Source: Methanosaeta sp. PtaB.Bin039 (lineage in GTDB: Archaea; Halobacteriota; Methanosarcinia; Methanotrichales; Methanotrichaceae). From it: a stretch of DNA of 47,579 nt. A program made the translations under genes and the position numbers. Location of the stretch: contig MVQI01000048.1 in assembly GCA_002067795.1 (NCBI GenBank), positions 1-47,579 on the forward strand, given 5' to 3'. The notes under the pieces are model-generated. The model saw nothing but the letters and a program-made list of their open reading frames with translations, made no database searches and had not been told where the DNA came from. Of this stretch, positions 1 to 8,445 are shown in pieces. Each line of letters opens with the position of its first letter. Positions within the stretch are counted from its first letter, which is position 1.

Positions 1-59
1 AACTTGAGAAATGCCCTGTCTGAGGCCTTGACCAATCTGATGGACCTGCCGACAATCCC

Positions 60-165
60 CTGATCCATTATGTTGTGACATGTCCCTCATGCTGCCCGGT
101 CTGCTGTAAGCCCTGGCTCGGGAAGTATTCCTGATCCATTATGTTGTGATATGTCCCTCATGCTG
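60..165. repeat. Two-copy 35-bp direct repeat, 36 bp apart
   Basis: Copies at 60-94 and 131-165 start CTGATCCATTATGTTGTGA and end TGTCCCTCATGCTG; they differ at one base (C in the first copy, T in the second). The 36-bp gap gives CRISPR-like geometry, but no third copy lies one period upstream or downstream, the repeat lacks the usual GTT...GAAAC ends, and no cas gene is in view. It could equally be a local duplication or an intergenic repeat family. Confidence 0.75.
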
Positions 166-339
166 GGCTCGGACGGTGACCATCACTGGATATCATATTT
201 GGACAACGACTTTTCTAAAAAGGAAGCATGCGGTTGCTTCATATGATCTCCTGCACTGCACATTGTTCGGTTGGATCCTGCGGCAGTCTGCATAGTCTCT
301 GACGCTTCTTAGCGCTTTGCATTGCTGGGGCATTTTATT

Positions 340-406
340 TAGTAAGCTTTAAATCTAATAACTTGTTACCCTAAACTTACTATATAGAAAAAAGTTGTGA
401 TCTATC
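340..406 (+). promoter_or_regulatory. Promoter and possible operator of the ABC-transporter operon
   Basis: A TATA-like element (ACTATATAG, around 379-387) lies about 25 bases before the ATG at 407, so the transcript would be leaderless or nearly so. A second AT-rich element (CTTTAAATC) lies near 347. A 7-bp inverted repeat, TAGTAAG at 340-346 and CTTACTA at 376-382, overlaps the TATA element and could bind a regulator. The stretch 166-339 shows nothing else recognisable. Confidence 0.45.
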
Positions 407-1951
407 ATGTCAAAACTCCATAGAGCCGTTGTGGATTTATCTTTGGTCCTCGTAGGGCTATTGCTGATCGTCGGGCCTGGGTCGTCAAGCGGGACATTGA
501 ACGCCGCCCTGATCTTCGGTCCAGACGACAACCTGGACCCTGCCTACAAATATACCGGCTGGTATCTGCGGGAAGCAGGTATCTATGAGACGCTATTCGC
601 ATACGATACTGACATGAACCTGGTGCCTGAGCTGGCCAAGGGCTTTGATCAGATAAGCGATACCGAGTATCGGATCGCGCTTAAGGACGGAGTACATTTC
701 CACGACGGCTCGCTCCTCGATGCCGATGCAGTGGTATTCTCTCTTAAGAGGGCATTGGATCCGTCCAACGCCAGGAGCATGGAATACGATTTCATAGACT
801 CAATCGCCAAGTATGACCAGGGCAGCATAACCATCACCACAAAGGTTCCCTATGCCCCTCTCATCGCCAGCCTCACCGACCCTCTCCTCTCCATCGTGCC
901 GCTGTCCAACTCCCAGATCGACAGAGTTCCTATAGGAACCGGGCCTTTCAGGTTCGACTCGTATAAGAGCGGAGTCCGCCTAGACGTCGTCAGAAACGAT
1001 GGCTACTGGGGTCAGAAGGCGGACCTCGATGGGGCACGACTGAACTTCGTCTCAGATCCAATAACCAGGTCTCTTCAGCTTCAGGGCGGCGACGTCGACA
1101 TAGCCAGAGGCATTCCCCAGACCGAGGTAGGCGCGCTCAGGTCATCCGGGCTGGGCGTTCAGCAGAAGATGACTCTGCGGACCTACTTCATGTATGTCAA
1201 TATGAGAAAGGCACCCTTTGACGATATCAGGGTCAGGCATGCTCTCAATTACGCCATTAACCGGCAGGAGCTGGTTGATACTGCGCTTGAGGGCCTGGGT
1301 GGCGTTGCTGCTACTGGCGTCTTTTCCTCGGTCCTGCCATGGTCTGTCAATGACCAGTTGAAGGGATATCCCTTCGATCCGGATAGAGCAAGGGATCTGT
1401 TCGAGCAGGCAGGCATATCGGATACGGACGGCGACGGCTGGCTGGAGCATCAGGGAGAGCCATTCCATTTGACCATAAAGACGTATACAAAGCGCCCGGA
1501 ACTAAAGCCCTCTGCAGAGGTGGTGGCTGCTCAGCTGCGCTCAGCGGGGGTCAGAGCTGATGTGGAGATCCTTGAGAGCGGGGCTCTCAGCGCCGACCTG
1601 AAGGACGGCAATTACGATCTGTCTCTCTATGCATGGAACACTGCGCCTACCGGGGATCCTGATTACTTCTTATCCAAGCATTTCGAGTCCACAGGAACCG
1701 AGGCTGGTTACACCGGATACTCAAATACGGACGTCGATGCCTGGATAGCCGAGGGCAGAACTGCGTTCGACCAGCAAGAGCGGCGCAAGCATTACGCGAA
1801 GGTTCAGGAGCAGGTGCTGGCAGACTCCCCGGAAATATTCCTGTTCTACTTGAATGAGCTGGTGGGGCTTGGCAAGGATGTGCATGGGTATGAGATCTAT
1901 CCGAACGAGGTCACGTTCCTTACAAGTGGCGTGAACCTCGGGTCCTCCTAG
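407..1951 (+). CDS. ABC transporter substrate-binding protein, family 5 (peptide/nickel type)
   Basis: Extracytoplasmic binding protein that delivers an oligopeptide, nickel or metal-chelate ligand to the permeases encoded at 2803-4573. The 514-residue product starts with a hydrophobic signal segment (about residues 7-28, ending GPGSSSG) and then shows the family-5 pattern: YETLF near residue 60, VPELAKGF, the DGVHFHDG block and DADAVVFSLKRALDP near residues 100-120, and RVRHALNYAINRQELVD in the C-terminal lobe. Length is normal for DppA/OppA/NikA. It heads an operon with a methyltransferase and two permeases. The ligand cannot be read from sequence; nickel or a nickel chelate is an inference from methanogen physiology. 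Confidence 0.88.
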   Translation: MSKLHRAVVDLSLVLVGLLLIVGPGSSSGTLNAALIFGPDDNLDPAYKYTGWYLREAGIYETLFAYDTDMNLVPELAKGFDQISDTEYRIALKDGVHFHDGSLLDADAVVFSLKRALDPSNARSMEYDFIDSIAKYDQGSITITTKVPYAPLIASLTDPLLSIVPLSNSQIDRVPIGTGPFRFDSYKSGVRLDVVRNDGYWGQKADLDGARLNFVSDPITRSLQLQGGDVDIARGIPQTEVGALRSSGLGVQQKMTLRTYFMYVNMRKAPFDDIRVRHALNYAINRQELVDTALEGLGGVAATGVFSSVLPWSVNDQLKGYPFDPDRARDLFEQAGISDTDGDGWLEHQGEPFHLTIKTYTKRPELKPSAEVVAAQLRSAGVRADVEILESGALSADLKDGNYDLSLYAWNTAPTGDPDYFLSKHFESTGTEAGYTGYSNTDVDAWIAEGRTAFDQQERRKHYAKVQEQVLADSPEIFLFYLNELVGLGKDVHGYEIYPNEVTFLTSGVNLGSS

Positions 1952-2011
1952 GCCAGGGCATGATACTCAGGGGTCGGAAAAGAAGGGCTTTTTAGGACCT
2001 GGGGGCCATGT

Positions 2012-2794
2012 ATGGGAGAGCCGATTACAGGGGATCATGTGCATTTTGGCGGCCAGGAAACTCGCATCAAGAAGGGCATATCGTATTACTGGGATCTGCG
2101 CAGTCCGAGCTACTTCTCCTTGGCAAGCGATGAAGAACGTCGTGCCTGGAGGGATTGCCTAAGAGCCCTACACGATGGGGCCGGGCTGCGGGTCCTGGAC
2201 GTTGGAACAGGTCGCGGCTTTCTGGCCTCCCTCCTGGCTGAGGATGGACATTGGGTGACAGGGCTGGACCTATCCAGCGGCATGCTGAGCCTTGCTGCCG
2301 CGAGCCGCCAGGATGCGCTTAATCTCGCATTTTGCCGGGGAGACGCAGAGAGATTGCCCTTTCGTGGAGCGAGCTTCGACCTTCTGGTAAGCAGGCATCT
2401 GCTGTGGACCCTGCCAGATCCGGCCCAGGCGGTTGCGGAGTGGTCTCGAGTCTTAAGGAGCGGTGGGAGGCTGGCTGCAGTCGATGGGATGTGGTTCGAT
2501 GACGCGCCTGTCATGCAACTGCGCCGTTTGATATCCTCCATTTTGACGTCCATCAAGGAGCGCCGGGACCCTCGCATCTTCGATAGGCATTATCGGAACA
2601 TAAGAGGCCACCTCCCGCTCTACAACCACGATAATCCGGAGAGGGTCGTCGACCTCTTCAGGGGAGCAGGCCTTCAAAACGTCCGTCTGAGCGACCTGGA
2701 AGAAATCGACAGGGCGCAGAGGAGGCAAGGCGGCCTTCGCTATCGTCTGTCCAACAAAAGGCCGGTCTTCCTGGTGACCGGCGACAAGCTCTAG
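2012..2794 (+). CDS. Class I SAM-dependent methyltransferase inside the transporter operon
   Basis: Predicted small-molecule methyltransferase of 260 residues. Motif I reads VLDVGTGRGF (around residues 60-69), the acidic loop after it is TGLDLSSGML, and the post-I region RGDAERLPF and the HLLWTLPDP segment follow the UbiE/Methyltransf_11 pattern. No membrane segment is seen. It sits 60 bases after the binding-protein gene and 8 bases before the first permease, so it is almost certainly co-transcribed with a metal/peptide importer. That position suggests it modifies the transported ligand or a chelator, which is inference; the substrate is unknown. Confidence 0.85.
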   Translation: MGEPITGDHVHFGGQETRIKKGISYYWDLRSPSYFSLASDEERRAWRDCLRALHDGAGLRVLDVGTGRGFLASLLAEDGHWVTGLDLSSGMLSLAAASRQDALNLAFCRGDAERLPFRGASFDLLVSRHLLWTLPDPAQAVAEWSRVLRSGGRLAAVDGMWFDDAPVMQLRRLISSILTSIKERRDPRIFDRHYRNIRGHLPLYNHDNPERVVDLFRGAGLQNVRLSDLEEIDRAQRRQGGLRYRLSNKRPVFLVTGDKL

Positions 2795-2802
2795 GGGCGG
2801 CT

Positions 2803-3747
2803 TTGAAGATATTTCTGCTCCGCCGGGCACTGGTCTTGTTGCCGGTCATGCTGCTGGTATCCCTGTTCAGCTTCGCTTTGATACACATGGCACCTGGTGA
2901 TCCTGCGGAGATCCTCCTGACCAGCCCTGCCGGCGGTGCGGATAGAGCAGCTGTAGAGGATTTCCGGACGAAGATGGGCTTTGATCAGCCGCTGCCCGTC
3001 CAGTACCTCCGCTGGCTGGGAAGGGCCATCCAGGGTGATCTGGGGTATTCTTATATGACCGGGCAGCCGGTTTGCTCCGCCATACTGGCCAGCTTCGAAT
3101 CGACCTTGAGGCTGTCTCTTCTAAGCATGGTCCTCTCGCTACTCGCGTCCATTCCGTTGGGCATCTGGTCTGCCATGAGGCCTGGTTCATTTCCGGATCA
3201 CATAGGCCGCTGGCTCGCCCTCCTCGGTGTCTCAGTTCCCAACTTCTGGCTTGCCTATCTTCTGATCCTGATGTTCGCCATCCACCTCAAGTGGTTTCCT
3301 GTGGCCGGCTACGGGAATGGGGGAGACCTCATGCATATGGTCCTGCCTGCCATAGCCCTTGGCGCGGCCTCTGCATCGGTTACCATCAGGCTGATGCGCT
3401 CGAGCATGCTGGACGTGCTGCAGCAGGATTACATCATCGCTGCCAGGGCAAAGGGCTTGGGGGGGTGGCAGGTAGCACTGGGACACGCCATGAAGAATGC
3501 CCTGATACCTGTGGCCACCATAAGCGGATTGAACTTCGGCTATATGCTGAACGGCTCGGTGGTGGTAGAGACGATCTTCGCCTGGCCGGGCATCGGGGGC
3601 CTGGTTGTCTCCTCGATATACCAGAGGGACTATCCCATGATTCAGGGGGTAACGCTCTTCGTGGCCCTCCTCTTCCTCTCCATCAATCTGCTCGTCGATC
3701 TGTTTTACGCCGTCTTGAATCCCGGGATACGCTATGAGAGAGAATAA
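2803..3747 (+). CDS. ABC transporter permease, DppB/NikB type
   Basis: First integral-membrane subunit of the family-5 importer, 314 residues. It shows the N-terminal membrane segment (about 8-28) followed by the conserved HMAPGDPAE block, then further membrane segments and the EAA coupling loop at about residues 210-240 (AARAKGLGGWQVALGHAMKN). The tail carries VVVETIFAWPGIGGL, typical of the family. The start is a TTG at 2803, 8 bases after the methyltransferase stop, with a GGGGCGG sequence just upstream. It overlaps the next permease gene by 14 bases, implying translational coupling. Confidence 0.9.
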   Translation: MKIFLLRRALVLLPVMLLVSLFSFALIHMAPGDPAEILLTSPAGGADRAAVEDFRTKMGFDQPLPVQYLRWLGRAIQGDLGYSYMTGQPVCSAILASFESTLRLSLLSMVLSLLASIPLGIWSAMRPGSFPDHIGRWLALLGVSVPNFWLAYLLILMFAIHLKWFPVAGYGNGGDLMHMVLPAIALGAASASVTIRLMRSSMLDVLQQDYIIAARAKGLGGWQVALGHAMKNALIPVATISGLNFGYMLNGSVVVETIFAWPGIGGLVVSSIYQRDYPMIQGVTLFVALLFLSINLLVDLFYAVLNPGIRYERE

Positions 3748-4573
3748 CAGCCGCAGGCAGATGCTCCTGGGCTTCATGATCCTGTCTGCCATCGCCCTTG
3801 TTGCCTTCTTCGCAGGGATGATAGCACCTCATGAGCCAAATCAGACCAACCTTGGGGAGAGGCTCAGTCCGCCCTCGTGGCAATATCCCTTCGGAAACGA
3901 TAATCTGGGGCGCTGTATCTTGAGCAGAATTATCTTTGCAGCCCGGATCTCCCTCTATATAGGCGTGGTTGTTGTGTCGCTATCTTTGCTGATCGGCGTG
4001 GCCTTGGGTTCGATAGCAGGATACTTTGGCGGGTTGTTGGACGAGCTGATCATGCGCTTTGTCGACGCTTTTCTGGCCTTTCCCAGCATGTTTCTGGCCC
4101 TTGCCGTTATCGGTCTGATGGGGCCGGGGCTGTCCAATCTTATCCTGGCCCTTGTGGTCGTGGAGTGGACCGGCTATGCCAGAATGGTCAGAGGTGAGGT
4201 GATATCATTGAAGGGCAAGGAATTCTTGGAGGCTGCAAGATCGTTGGGAGCTAAAGATTCCTATATACTCGTCCGTCATGTCCTTCCCAATGTCCTGGCC
4301 CCCGTTCTGGTCATGTCTGCGCTGGGAATAGGCTTTACAATACTTGCTGCTTCTGGTCTCAGCTTCCTGGGCTTAGGAGTGCAGCCGGGAATCCCTGAGT
4401 GGGGATCGATGCTCGACGATGGCCGGCTCTATCTGCGGGTGGCTCCCCACCTGATGATCTTTCCAGGCCTGGCCATAACCATAACAGTCCTGGCGTTCAA
4501 CCTTCTGGGCGAGGGTCTCCGAGACGAGCTGAATCCAAGGCTTGGGAGCAGTATCCACGAAGATGCAGCCTGA
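3734..4573 (+). CDS. ABC transporter permease, DppC/NikC type
   Basis: Second membrane subunit, 279 residues, expected to pair with the permease at 2803-3747. It shows the N-terminal membrane helix (about 10-30), the PFGNDNLGR-type motif at residues 52-60, and the EAA loop near 164-190 (LEAARSLGAKDSYILVRHVLPN). The SFLGLGVQPGIPEWG segment is characteristic of DppC/NikC proteins. The ATG start overlaps the upstream permease by 14 bases. The ATPase gene follows only after a 148-base gap that seems to hold its own promoter. Confidence 0.9.
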   Translation: MRENNSRRQMLLGFMILSAIALVAFFAGMIAPHEPNQTNLGERLSPPSWQYPFGNDNLGRCILSRIIFAARISLYIGVVVVSLSLLIGVALGSIAGYFGGLLDELIMRFVDAFLAFPSMFLALAVIGLMGPGLSNLILALVVVEWTGYARMVRGEVISLKGKEFLEAARSLGAKDSYILVRHVLPNVLAPVLVMSALGIGFTILAASGLSFLGLGVQPGIPEWGSMLDDGRLYLRVAPHLMIFPGLAITITVLAFNLLGEGLRDELNPRLGSSIHEDAA

Positions 4574-4721
4574 TCGGCGAAGCCCAATTGGCCCAGCTAG
4601 TCAGGCGAGCTTCTCTTTTGTATAGGTCCTCCACAATCTCTACGGATATAGTAGCAAGTTTTAATACTAATACAATAAGTGTATCTTCCAATGATCCCTA
4701 GCTGGAAGGCGGTGATCTGAG
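4574..4721 (+). promoter_or_regulatory. Gap with probable promoter for the transporter ATPase
   Basis: This AT-rich spacer inside an otherwise tight cluster contains a TATA-like GTTTTAATA at about 4658-4666, roughly 55 bases before the GTG start at 4722. A purine-rich GGAAGGCGGTGA is just upstream of that start. The usual first ATPase gene (DppD/NikD) would be expected here and is absent. Confidence 0.4.
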
Positions 4722-5480
4722 GTGTCCTCTGCCAACCTGATCGAGGTCCGGGGCCTCTCCAAGGTGTTCGTCAGCGGGCTTTTAAATCGGCATGAGGTTC
4801 GCGTCCTCGACGACGTATCATTCGATATCCGTAGGGGAGAGACCCTTGGGCTGGTTGGGGAGAGCGGCTGCGGCAAGTCTACTCTCGGAAGGTCGCTTCT
4901 CCGGCTCATCGAACCCACTTCCGGAAGCATAACTTTCGATGGCACCGATATCACCAGGCTGGGCCGCGGGGAGCTGAGGCGGATGAGGCACAGGATGCAG
5001 ATGATCTTTCAGGACCCCGAGTCCTCTCTCAATCCCAGGATGAAGATCGGGGATAGCGTTTCAGAGCCTCTGCGTCTGGGCCTTTGTGGAAAGATGGGCC
5101 GCAAGGAGATCTTGGAGAGGGTTTACGAGCTGATGGAGGTTGTCGGCCTAAATCCGGAGCATTATGGACGTTATCCATACCAGTTGAGCGGGGGACAGAA
5201 CCAGCGTGTGGTCCTGGCCAGAATCCTGGCCATCAATCCGGAGTTCATCGTCGCGGATGAGCCGACAGCATCTCTGGATGTCTCGGTTCAGGCACAGATA
5301 CTGCGTCTGATGATGGACCTGAAGAGCGCATACGGCCTGACCATGCTCTTCATATCTCACGACCTGGAGGTTGTGAGGCATATGAGCGACAGGATCGCCG
5401 TCATGAAATGCGGGCGGATCGAGCAGGTCTATCGCAATGAAGCTTCATCATCTTCCGCACCAAGTCTCCATCTCGGTTGA
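4722..5480 (+). CDS. ABC transporter ATP-binding protein, DppF/NikE type
   Basis: Cytoplasmic ATPase powering the importer, 252 residues. Walker [10 protein letters not shown] is at 46-54, the Q-loop region [13 protein letters not shown] near 95-107, signature LSGGQ at 155-159, Walker B FIVADEP at 175-181, and the H-loop histidine is in ISHD near 213. GTG start. The C-terminal tail after the GRIEQ segment is short, serine-rich and lacks the usual HPYT motif, so the last 20 or so residues may be altered by a frameshift. Only this one ATPase gene is present, although the family normally uses a DppD-DppF pair; it may homodimerise or recruit a partner encoded elsewhere. Confidence 0.87.
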   Translation: MSSANLIEVRGLSKVFVSGLLNRHEVRVLDDVSFDIRRGETLGLVGESGCGKSTLGRSLLRLIEPTSGSITFDGTDITRLGRGELRRMRHRMQMIFQDPESSLNPRMKIGDSVSEPLRLGLCGKMGRKEILERVYELMEVVGLNPEHYGRYPYQLSGGQNQRVVLARILAINPEFIVADEPTASLDVSVQAQILRLMMDLKSAYGLTMLFISHDLEVVRHMSDRIAVMKCGRIEQVYRNEASSSSAPSLHLG

Positions 5481-5770
5481 TGTCAGTGCCTGCAGCAAAT
5501 GAATGCGGAGATATTCTGGTCAGTTCTATATCCGGTACTGAGATCTGGCCCGCATCCCTGTGGCTGGGTTCTCTCGACGAAGGATCGATCTCCGGTTGAT
5601 TGGCGGCTCCGATGGCCGAGATGTCCCACGGCCCGGCTGCGACCGCTCCTCAGTCTTGCAGCTCCCGGTCTCCTTATCCGTTATGATCGATCGGGTATTT
5701 GCGATTGCTGCGTTATGGCGACGATGATCCTCCGAGATATCAAGACTCCAGAAGCCATCACTTGAGTTCC
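5481..5770. other. Intergenic stretch, no gene recognised
   Basis: This lies between the convergent ATPase and TiaS genes. An open frame of 88 codons starts at 5499, but its composition is unlike the neighbouring proteins and no family motif is visible, so I do not call it. Confidence 0.4.
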
Positions 5771-7015
5771 TCAGCGGCTTGGGTGGGCCCGAGGGTCGTC
5801 AAGGCGGATCAGGGGCTTGGCGAGATGGCGGCGGGCAGACGGCGGGACCTCATAGAGCCCTGGCTGTAGTGCGCGGGCAATTTGCCTGGTCAAAGCTGCA
5901 GCCCTTGTTCCACATCGTCGGCATCGGTAGCCCTGCCCCCTTCCCGCCGACTTCATCCGCCGAAGGCATACCGGGCAGCAGGGCGCCTCCTTGACGGTGA
6001 CTGAGGCCACATCCAGCACGTCCAGCTTCTCCATGTTCAGAGTTTTGCCGCGTACCGCTCCGCATACTGCGACCCGGTCACCAGGGCGAAGGGCGCGCAC
6101 CACATCTCGAAACCTCTTTGTCGGCTCAAAGGCCGCGCACGAAAGCGGCCTGCCATCATATACCATCTGAACGAATACGTGGCCCCCCTCGATCTCCCAT
6201 GGCAGGCCGGCAACAGTGACCTCAAGATAAAAGCTCTGGTCTTCCCCGATCTCCGTGCTTGGGCCAGGAAGGAGATGGGAGTCTGTACCCTGATTTGTCA
6301 GATACAGGACTGCCCTCTCCGGCTCCTCAGACCAAATCATTCGCAGCGCCTTCCAAATATAGCCCGGGTCGTCGCCTCTGATGCCGAATAGCACCGGATC
6401 TGGAGAGTGGGGCGAGAATACTATCCGCCGCTGGGCATAGTCCACGCTATCCCAGGTGTGCGGGTAGGTGGCGGCGTCGGCTGCCCAGACCGACTCCTCC
6501 TTCATAGCGCGTCGGCTGCCCCAGCGGTCTCGCCTTCGGTACGTAACCAGCTCGTAGGTATGGTCAGGAAAGACCGCCCCGGCTGCTGCAAGTGCGCCAA
6601 TCAGACCTCGACCCTTCTTCAGCCCACGGTACCAGATCCCCTCCTCCTCTAAGAGATCCACAGCATCCTGTATCTCCACGATCTCGGTCAGGGCACGACG
6701 GTAGAAGTCGTGCATGGCTGGAGTCGCTCTATTTGCTGCCACCAGTCCCGGGTTGGTATTCTCCCCCGAGAGATCGGAGAGCTCGAGGAGGGTTTGCAGG
6801 GCGATCTCACGGACATCATCCGGCCGGCTGGTGTTCAGGAGGATAGCCACAGCTGCGTTTCCACGTGTCTTGAACCTGGCACAGGGATTGAGCCGGACCA
6901 GGCGGGGCAGGCCAACCAGCTCTGCAAGGGGCCTGATCCTCTCGATCAGGACAGCTGCCAGATAGGTGGTGCACAGACCCTTATCCGAGTCTGTGTCATC
7001 CATCGATATCGTCAA
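5771..7015 (-). CDS. tiaS: tRNA(Ile2) 2-agmatinylcytidine synthetase TiaS
   Basis: Forms agmatidine at the wobble cytidine of the AUA-reading tRNA(Ile), using ATP and agmatine; an archaeal essential function. The protein (414 residues from the TTG at 7015) opens with the family signature MDDTDSDKGLCTTYLAA at residues 5-21, whose acidic residues act in the kinase-like step. GNTNPGL-like and GLIGALAAAGA blocks follow, then an OB-fold region and a C-terminal zinc ribbon with cysteines near 347, 350, 365 and 368. Start is uncertain: TTG 7015 places the signature where it normally sits, GTG 7024 and ATG 7003 are alternatives, and the longer frame to 7186 is rejected. Confidence 0.9.
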   Translation of the reverse strand: MTISMDDTDSDKGLCTTYLAAVLIERIRPLAELVGLPRLVRLNPCARFKTRGNAAVAILLNTSRPDDVREIALQTLLELSDLSGENTNPGLVAANRATPAMHDFYRRALTEIVEIQDAVDLLEEEGIWYRGLKKGRGLIGALAAAGAVFPDHTYELVTYRRRDRWGSRRAMKEESVWAADAATYPHTWDSVDYAQRRIVFSPHSPDPVLFGIRGDDPGYIWKALRMIWSEEPERAVLYLTNQGTDSHLLPGPSTEIGEDQSFYLEVTVAGLPWEIEGGHVFVQMVYDGRPLSCAAFEPTKRFRDVVRALRPGDRVAVCGAVRGKTLNMEKLDVLDVASVTVKEAPCCPVCLRRMKSAGRGQGYRCRRCGTRAAALTRQIARALQPGLYEVPPSARRHLAKPLIRLDDPRAHPSR

Positions 7016-7185
7016 TTGAGGCACAGATATCCTCAGCTTTGAGCTTTTCCAGATATAAATCTGACATACCGGCAGCAAATGCGTCTTGCTTGAATGCCTC
7101 ATACGATGGTCTTTTTGTCTCGATCTGCCAAGGCAATATCCAAGCTGGCAAAAAAAGGGCGCAAGGGCGCACAATGCCTCCATCA

Positions 7186-7222
7186 TCCTTATAAATGTGG
7201 AGATTGTTCATAAATCAAGATA
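7186..7222 (+). promoter_or_regulatory. Candidate promoter of the HTH regulator gene
   Basis: CTTATAAATG at 7189-7198 matches the archaeal TATA consensus. Transcription from about 7222 would give a leader of roughly 145 bases before the ATG at 7366. The leader shows no structure I can name. Confidence 0.4.
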
Positions 7223-7365
7223 AAAGATGGGCAAATCTTCCGAGCCGATCTCCCGTCAGTGGATCTTGGTCCAGAGTTGCCAATGCGGGCAGGTGTCAGG
7301 TCGCACCCAGGGATTCTTTTCGCTTCCAGCGTCGAAAGCCGATCTAACGGTGGGGGATTTGAGGG

Positions 7366-8328
7366 ATGGATAAGGAGCTTCTGACCGGCAGCGTCATAAA
7401 AGTACTGCAGGAGGCAGGCTTCACAGTGTCCGCGCTTTGCGATATCCGTCCCCGAAGCTTCGACCTCATCGCCAGGCGAGGCGAGCTGCTGATGCTAATG
7501 AAAATCCTCTCCAATATAGATGGCCTTAACGAGAGGACGGCTGTGGAGATGACACGGCTGGCCAGCCATCTGGGCGGCCAGGTCCTCATGGTCGGTGAGA
7601 AGACCAGAGACCAGTGGCTGGAGCGGGGCGCTGTGTATTTCCGTTACGATGTGCCGACAGTCAGCCTGGATACCCTCGCCGACCACCTGCTGGAAGGCAC
7701 GCCGCCGCTGGTCTACGCAGCCCACGGCGGCCTTTATGTCAGAATAGATGGAGAGCTTCTTCGCAGCCTGCGCACAAACCTGGGGATCTCGCTGGGCGAC
7801 CTTGCCTCCCGTCTTGGGGTCTCCAGGCGCACAGTCAGCAAGTACGAGAGCGAGGCGATGGACACCTCCATCGACGTCGCCTTGAAGCTTGAGGAGATCT
7901 TCGATCGGGAGCTTATCCAGGCAGTCAACATATTCCGATCCCTCGCGAGAGCGGAGAAGCCTGGGCTGCTCGAGGATATGGTGCTGCAGCAGCTGGCACA
8001 GATCGGTCTGGATGTATTTCCAATCGGTCAGGCCCCTTTCAATGCCGTAGCCAAAGACGACGATATGGTTGTCCTGACCGGTATCAGCAAGGTCTCGACC
8101 TCCATGGTCAAGAAGGCCAGGCTCATGAGCAGCCTCTCGGCTGTGGCCATGACGCATTCAGCGGTGATCGTGGACGGTGAGGTTCGGGTGGAGCGGATCG
8201 AGGAGACTGCCCTCATAGAGAAGCGAGAGCTGGCGTCCCTGGACTCCAGCGCCGACTTCGCCGACCTCGTCATCGAGAAACGGGGCGTGGAGGCGGATCG
8301 TGAGCGTCTGCACGCTTCTGAGCGCTAG
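7366..8328 (+). CDS. Archaeal HTH-type transcriptional regulator (conserved family)
   Basis: Predicted DNA-binding regulator of 320 residues, a family widespread in methanogens and other Euryarchaeota. Residues 1-110 form a domain that could be a nuclease-like fold (RPRSFDLIARRGELLMLMK has the D-x(n)-ExK-like spacing of a restriction-like core, although function is unknown). Residues about 131-185 are a Cro/C1-type helix-turn-helix (LGDLASRLGVSRRTVSKYES). The C-terminal 130 residues are a conserved effector-like region without a known ligand. It lies between tiaS and phosphoribulokinase with its own promoter; a regulatory link to either is not shown. Confidence 0.85.
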   Translation: MDKELLTGSVIKVLQEAGFTVSALCDIRPRSFDLIARRGELLMLMKILSNIDGLNERTAVEMTRLASHLGGQVLMVGEKTRDQWLERGAVYFRYDVPTVSLDTLADHLLEGTPPLVYAAHGGLYVRIDGELLRSLRTNLGISLGDLASRLGVSRRTVSKYESEAMDTSIDVALKLEEIFDRELIQAVNIFRSLARAEKPGLLEDMVLQQLAQIGLDVFPIGQAPFNAVAKDDDMVVLTGISKVSTSMVKKARLMSSLSAVAMTHSAVIVDGEVRVERIEETALIEKRELASLDSSADFADLVIEKRGVEADRERLHASER

Positions 8329-8445
8329 CAGGATACGACCTTATCGGCAGGCATGGAAAGGCATTTCCGTTATGATGGTATAAAGACGCCTTCCGAAATG
8401 GCTTTATCTTGCCTTGATAAAACCCAAATCGGTGACGTGGATTCG

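Noticed and set aside
1-63. Short open frame of 20 codons entering from the left edge and stopping at 61-63
   Set aside because: Too short for any family match. It could be the end of a gene to the left, but the fragment alone cannot support a call.
60-165. A true CRISPR array
   Set aside because: Only two copies, no typical repeat ends, no third copy in register and no cas gene. Reported as a repeat pair instead.
5499-5765. Open frame of 88 codons after the transporter ATPase
   Set aside because: Amino-acid make-up is unlike its neighbours, no motif, no ribosome-binding site of note.
6996-7211. Minus-strand frame overlapping the tiaS start
   Set aside because: It shares bases with the beginning of tiaS in another frame and has no recognisable family; its only striking feature is a coincidental DDIDG end.
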